Under the pieces are notes generated by a model. The model was given only the letters and a program-made list of their open reading frames with translations, was not told the origin of the DNA and made no database searches. DNA of 57,846 nucleotides, from contig DATJXN010000014.1 in NCBI GenBank assembly GCA_035500095.1, positions 1 through 57,846 on the forward strand, given 5' to 3'. The stretch comes from Candidatus Binataceae bacterium. Its GTDB lineage: Bacteria; Desulfobacterota; Binatia; Binatales; Binataceae. The translations under genes were made by a program, and so were the position numbers. This document shows positions 54,884 through 57,846 of this stretch, piece by piece (position 1 is the stretch's first letter; each line of letters opens with the position of its first letter).

Positions 54884-56047
54884 ATGGCCCAGACCAAACT
54901 GTTTCCGGTAACCGTGGTCGGATCGTGGACGCGCCAGCCGTGGCTGGTGGCGGCGCTGCGCCAGCGCCAGGCCGGCGAAATCAGCGCCGCCGAATTCGAC
55001 GCAGTAGCCGACGACGCCGTGCTCGCCGCGATCAAGTACCAGGAGGACGCGGGAGTCGATATCGTCGCCGACGGCGAGATGCGCCGCGACAATTTCTATT
55101 CCTTCGTGGTCGAGAAGCTCAGCGGGATGCGTCTGATGAAGCTCTCGCAGCTGATGGACTACGTGAAGGACCGCGCCGGCTTCGAGGAGATCCTGCGCGC
55201 GCTCGACGTTCCGGCCTTTGCGATCAAAAGCCCGATCGCGGTCGAGAAAATCCGCGAGCGCGAGGGACTGTGCGTCGGCGAGGCGAAATTCCTCAAGGAA
55301 CACACCAAACGCGCGACCAAAATTCCGATTCCCGGCCCCTACCTGCTCACCCGCTCGAGCTGGTTCGAAGGGCTCTCCGACAAGGCCTACCCGACCCGCG
55401 AAGACCTGGCGCGCGACGTGGTCCAGATTCTCCGCCGCGAGATCGTCCGGCTGAAGGAACTCGGCATCGACTTTATCCAGCTCGACGAGCCCTCGCTCTC
55501 GCAGGTGGTTTACGGCGACGAGGCCGAGCAGACGTTCATGTGCGCGGCGCTTGGCTCGCGCACCGACCCGACCCACGAGCTCGAGTTCGCGGTGCGCCTG
55601 ATGAACGAGACCGTTGACGGTATCGACGGCATGCATTTCGGCGTGCACGTCTGCCGCGGCAACTGGAGCCGCAAGGAGAACGTGCTGCTCGCGGGCAACT
55701 ACGGGCCGCTGCTGCCGTGGCTGATGCGCATGAACGTCCATCAGCTGGTGCTCGAGATGGCCACGCCGCGGGCCGGCGAGATCGAGGTCTTCAAGGAGTA
55801 TCGCAACGAAAAGGAGCTGGGCCTCGGCGTCAGCAATCCGCGCACCGACGAGATCGAAGCGCCCGCGGAAATCGTGAAACGGGTCAAGGAGATTCTGCGC
55901 TACTTCGATCCCGACAAAATCTATCTCAATCCCGATTGCGGCTTCGGCACCTTCGCCGAGCGCTGCGTCAACACCTCCCCGGTCGCTTTCCACAAGCTGC
56001 AGGCGATCGCGGAGGCGGCCGAGATGCTGCGCAAGGAATGCGGCTGA
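54884..56047 (+). CDS. core-MetE-type cobalamin-independent methionine synthase homologue
   Basis: The 387 residues correspond to the C-terminal catalytic half of MetE only, as in archaeal and core-MetE proteins: VTVVGSWTRQPWL, an aspartate-rich barrel (QLDEPSLS) and zinc ligands in GVHVCRGN and NPDCGFGTF. The function is methyl transfer to homocysteine or a related thiol. The methyl donor of short forms is often not folate. With the SAM riboswitch operon nearby, a role in methionine synthesis is likely. It ends with TGA. Confidence 0.88.
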   Translation: MAQTKLFPVTVVGSWTRQPWLVAALRQRQAGEISAAEFDAVADDAVLAAIKYQEDAGVDIVADGEMRRDNFYSFVVEKLSGMRLMKLSQLMDYVKDRAGFEEILRALDVPAFAIKSPIAVEKIREREGLCVGEAKFLKEHTKRATKIPIPGPYLLTRSSWFEGLSDKAYPTREDLARDVVQILRREIVRLKELGIDFIQLDEPSLSQVVYGDEAEQTFMCAALGSRTDPTHELEFAVRLMNETVDGIDGMHFGVHVCRGNWSRKENVLLAGNYGPLLPWLMRMNVHQLVLEMATPRAGEIEVFKEYRNEKELGLGVSNPRTDEIEAPAEIVKRVKEILRYFDPDKIYLNPDCGFGTFAERCVNTSPVAFHKLQAIAEAAEMLRKECG

Positions 56048-56119
56048 GAAACGCGCGCAGGGCCGCGAATCTAAAAAGGCACCGCTCGCAACAGCAATAA
56101 GATCAGGAGCGATAAGACT

Positions 56120-56653
56120 ATGGCCGACGAAACGATCCTCAATGGCCTCCATCCCGCCAAGCTCAGGACGATCACCGATTCGATGCGCGACGATCCCAAC
56201 GTGCTCAAGGACGTCAGCGGGCCGTGGAAATCGCGCGTGGTATGGCAGGGCGGCTTTCGGGCCAAGGCCTACATGCGCAAGCACGTGATCGAAATGGACG
56301 AACCCGAGGGCCTCGACGCAACCGACGCCGCCGCCAGCGCCCACGAGCAGCTGCTCTCGGCGATGGGCAGCTGCCTCACGGTCGGCTTCGTGCTCAACGC
56401 GACCAAGCGCGGCGTGCGCATCCACGACCTCGAAGTCGCGCTCGAAGGCAACTTCGAAAATATCCTGAAGTGGGCCGGCCACAGCGCCGACGGCAATCCC
56501 GGCTACTCCGCGGTCAAAGCCAAGCTGTTCGTGCGGGCAGACGCCGACGAAAAAACCCTCCAGGAGCTATGGCGCCTCGCGGTCGAAGGCTCGCCCGTCA
56601 CCCAGACCATCGCGCGGCCGACCCGGATCATCACCGAGTTCGAGAAGGTCTGA
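56120..56653 (+). CDS. OsmC-family protein
   Basis: The 177-residue OsmC/Ohr-fold protein has an HEQLLSAMGSCLTVGFVLNATKRG helix, and LEGNFENILKWAG and RPTRIITEFEKV C-terminal elements. The first Cys lies in GSCLTVGF; I do not see the second Cys of the peroxidase pair, so this may be a non-peroxidase member. It lies between MetE and rhodanese genes. It ends with TGA, 11 bases before the rhodanese gene. Confidence 0.88.
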   Translation: MADETILNGLHPAKLRTITDSMRDDPNVLKDVSGPWKSRVVWQGGFRAKAYMRKHVIEMDEPEGLDATDAAASAHEQLLSAMGSCLTVGFVLNATKRGVRIHDLEVALEGNFENILKWAGHSADGNPGYSAVKAKLFVRADADEKTLQELWRLAVEGSPVTQTIARPTRIITEFEKV

Positions 56654-56664
56654 CCCAAGACTCG

Positions 56665-57441
56665 ATGATACGGCTCGCTGGAGCGGATGCGGTCGCCGAG
56701 CGGATCGGCAAGGCCGATTTCGTGATCGTCGATCCGCGCCGCCCGATGAAATACCTGATGGGCCATCTGAGCGGCGCGCTCAATCTGCCCGTCTATCGCG
56801 CGTTCGGCGACGACGGCGCCCTGCTCGAACCGGCGGCGCTCGCCGAATGGCTCGGAGCAGGCGGCGTCGGCGAGGGCGTGACGCCTGTGCTCTACGATTC
56901 GCCGCAGGGACAGAATGCGGCAATGCTCACGTGGATCATGGAGTATCTGGGCGCGCCGGAGATCCTCCTGCTCGACGTCTTCTTCGAGCAATGGAAGAGC
57001 GAGGGCCGCGAGGTCACCTACCGTCCGGTCCCGACGCCTGCCAGAAGGCGTTTTGTGCCGCGGTTGGACCAACGGATGCGCGCGACGCTCGACGAGGTGC
57101 GCGCCAACACCTCCGATCGCCTGATCGATTTCCGCTCGCGCGAAGAGTTTACCGGCGAGCGCGACCTCGACGGCGCGCCCGGCCATCTTCCGCGCGCGGT
57201 CAATGTCGTATGGAGCGCGCTCAACGGCGCGGAGGGCCGCCTCCTCGGCTCACGCAAACAGCTCGAGCTTAGGTTCGCGCAGGCCGGCGTCGCAAAGGGG
57301 CAGAAGGTTATCGCCTATTGCCGCAGCGGGCCGCGCGCCGCACTTGGATACATCGCGCTGGTGCAGGCGGGTTACGACGCGCGGCTGTTCGACGGATCGT
57401 TCCTTAAATGGTCGCGCGCCGGCCTTCCGGTCGAAAAATGA
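56665..57441 (+). CDS. two-domain rhodanese-like sulfurtransferase
   Basis: The 258 residues form two rhodanese domains. The first (about 1-115) lacks the catalytic Cys (LYDSPQGQNA). The second (about 135-258) has Cys219 in IAYCRSGPRA, the active loop of thiosulfate:cyanide-type sulfurtransferases. It could deliver persulfide sulfur, of interest beside the methionine and sulfur-carrier genes. I chose ATG 56665 as start; the frame is open far into osmC. It ends with TGA. Confidence 0.93.
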   Translation: MIRLAGADAVAERIGKADFVIVDPRRPMKYLMGHLSGALNLPVYRAFGDDGALLEPAALAEWLGAGGVGEGVTPVLYDSPQGQNAAMLTWIMEYLGAPEILLLDVFFEQWKSEGREVTYRPVPTPARRRFVPRLDQRMRATLDEVRANTSDRLIDFRSREEFTGERDLDGAPGHLPRAVNVVWSALNGAEGRLLGSRKQLELRFAQAGVAKGQKVIAYCRSGPRAALGYIALVQAGYDARLFDGSFLKWSRAGLPVEK

Positions 57442-57582
57442 ACGCCCGATAGTACTCGCGGCGCGACGCGGATGCCGCTTCCCGCTTAGCCTCGGAGAGC
57501 ACAAACCGATCCGAACGCTGTCGTAACGGCGACCCGATACGAATGCGGCGCCGCAACTATTGATTCCTGCATAAATAACGTC

Positions 57583-57846
57583 CTAGCATAGGCGCAAAGA
57601 AAGAGGACTGTGGCGGATGAAGGAACGAAGCAGGCCGGCTTTGTATTGTAGAGAGCGGGTGTGCCGGCGTCCGGCAGCGGCGAGCGCGTCAACATCCGGG
57701 CAGGCCAGATTCACCAGCGGCTTGGTCTTGCGCTAGCTCCACAGGTACTCGACCGGGTTCAGCTCCGGGGCATAGGGCGGAAAGTAAAATTGCCACCACT
57801 CCAGCACGTCGAGGAAGACCGCGGTGGCGGGCGCGCGATGGATCTT
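57583..57846 (-). pseudogene. 3' end of an IS630-type transposase with an in-frame amber codon
   Basis: Read from the right window edge, one frame of 88 codons shows the DDE-3 domain end: FYFPPYAPELNPVEYLWS with the catalytic Glu, followed by a TAG (57733-57735) and, still in frame, KTKPLVNLACPDVDALA and the usual basic tail to TAG 57583-57585. The N-terminal part with the two Asp lies beyond the window. Either the copy is inactivated by the amber codon or it is read through. The 141 bases between this and the rhodanese gene hold no gene and presumably contain the IS end. Confidence 0.85.

Overview
The window is a GC-rich (about two-thirds G+C by eye), densely coded bacterial chromosome segment with about 55 genes, few gaps over 250 bases, and no rRNA, tRNA or CRISPR array that I could find. 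The content combines a deltaproteobacterium-like core with a thiolase/OB-fold Zn-ribbon pair, an F420-type luciferase-like monooxygenase, a carboxymuconolactone-decarboxylase-like protein, EthD and CocE proteins, core-MetE, and an archaeal-type ASA dehydrogenase-like protein. This fits an uncultured soil or groundwater lineage such as Candidatus Binatota (Desulfobacterota_B). That assignment is inferred from gene content only. TAG is a normal stop codon here: about 17 of 55 genes end in it.

Layout. (1) 1-6386: end of a CoxE-like VWA gene; a FecR-domain gene interrupted by two in-frame amber codons; a CHASE2 adenylate cyclase; a double EthD protein; and an MscS channel with a cyclic-nucleotide-binding domain, so cAMP production and a likely cAMP-gated channel lie close together. 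(2) 6593-14639: housekeeping genes (rdgB, ddl, guaB with a hairpin leader, ftsB/divIC), an alpha/beta hydrolase without its nucleophile, a 30-residue Lys-rich protein, an MFS pump, a HemJ/CopD-like protein and an unassigned protein. (3) 14809-22979: a hybrid histidine kinase, then glycolate oxidase glcDEF divergent from an alanine/serine-glyoxylate aminotransferase (glycolate to glyoxylate to glycine). (4) 23098-25282: an RRM protein and a Cys-less thiolase with its OB-fold partner. (5) 25316-32243: an arsenic island: acr3, an arsR-arsC fusion, GAPDH, arsJ, a lone pstS, a second arsR and arsM, with clear operator-like dyads. (6) 32249-36463: ASA dehydrogenase-like, dienelactone-hydrolase-like, LLM, CMD and HIBADH-like genes.

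(7) 36683-42157 is the most interesting part. A complete SAM-I riboswitch with a terminator precedes a cluster encoding a ThiF/MoeB E1 enzyme, threonine synthase, a MoaD/ThiS-type sulfur carrier ending Gly-Gly-Glu, a cysteine-synthase-like PLP enzyme, a NIL-domain protein, a second degenerate E1-like protein and a HAD phosphatase. The catalytic E1 lacks the N-terminal RYSRQ segment, whereas the degenerate one keeps that segment and its zinc cysteines but has lost the ATP-binding loop and the catalytic cysteine. I propose a split, asymmetric heterodimeric E1 that serves protein-thiocarboxylate-dependent cysteine/homocysteine synthesis. cysC and sat (sulfate activation) follow.

(8) 44039-57846: a secreted acidic protein, a SnoaL-like protein, two translationally coupled LtaS/MdoB-type sulfatases, a CocE hydrolase, an Arg-rich 34-residue protein, 1-Cys peroxiredoxin, otsA-otsB (trehalose), core-MetE, OsmC, a two-domain rhodanese, and the 3' end of an IS630-type transposase that also carries an in-frame amber codon.
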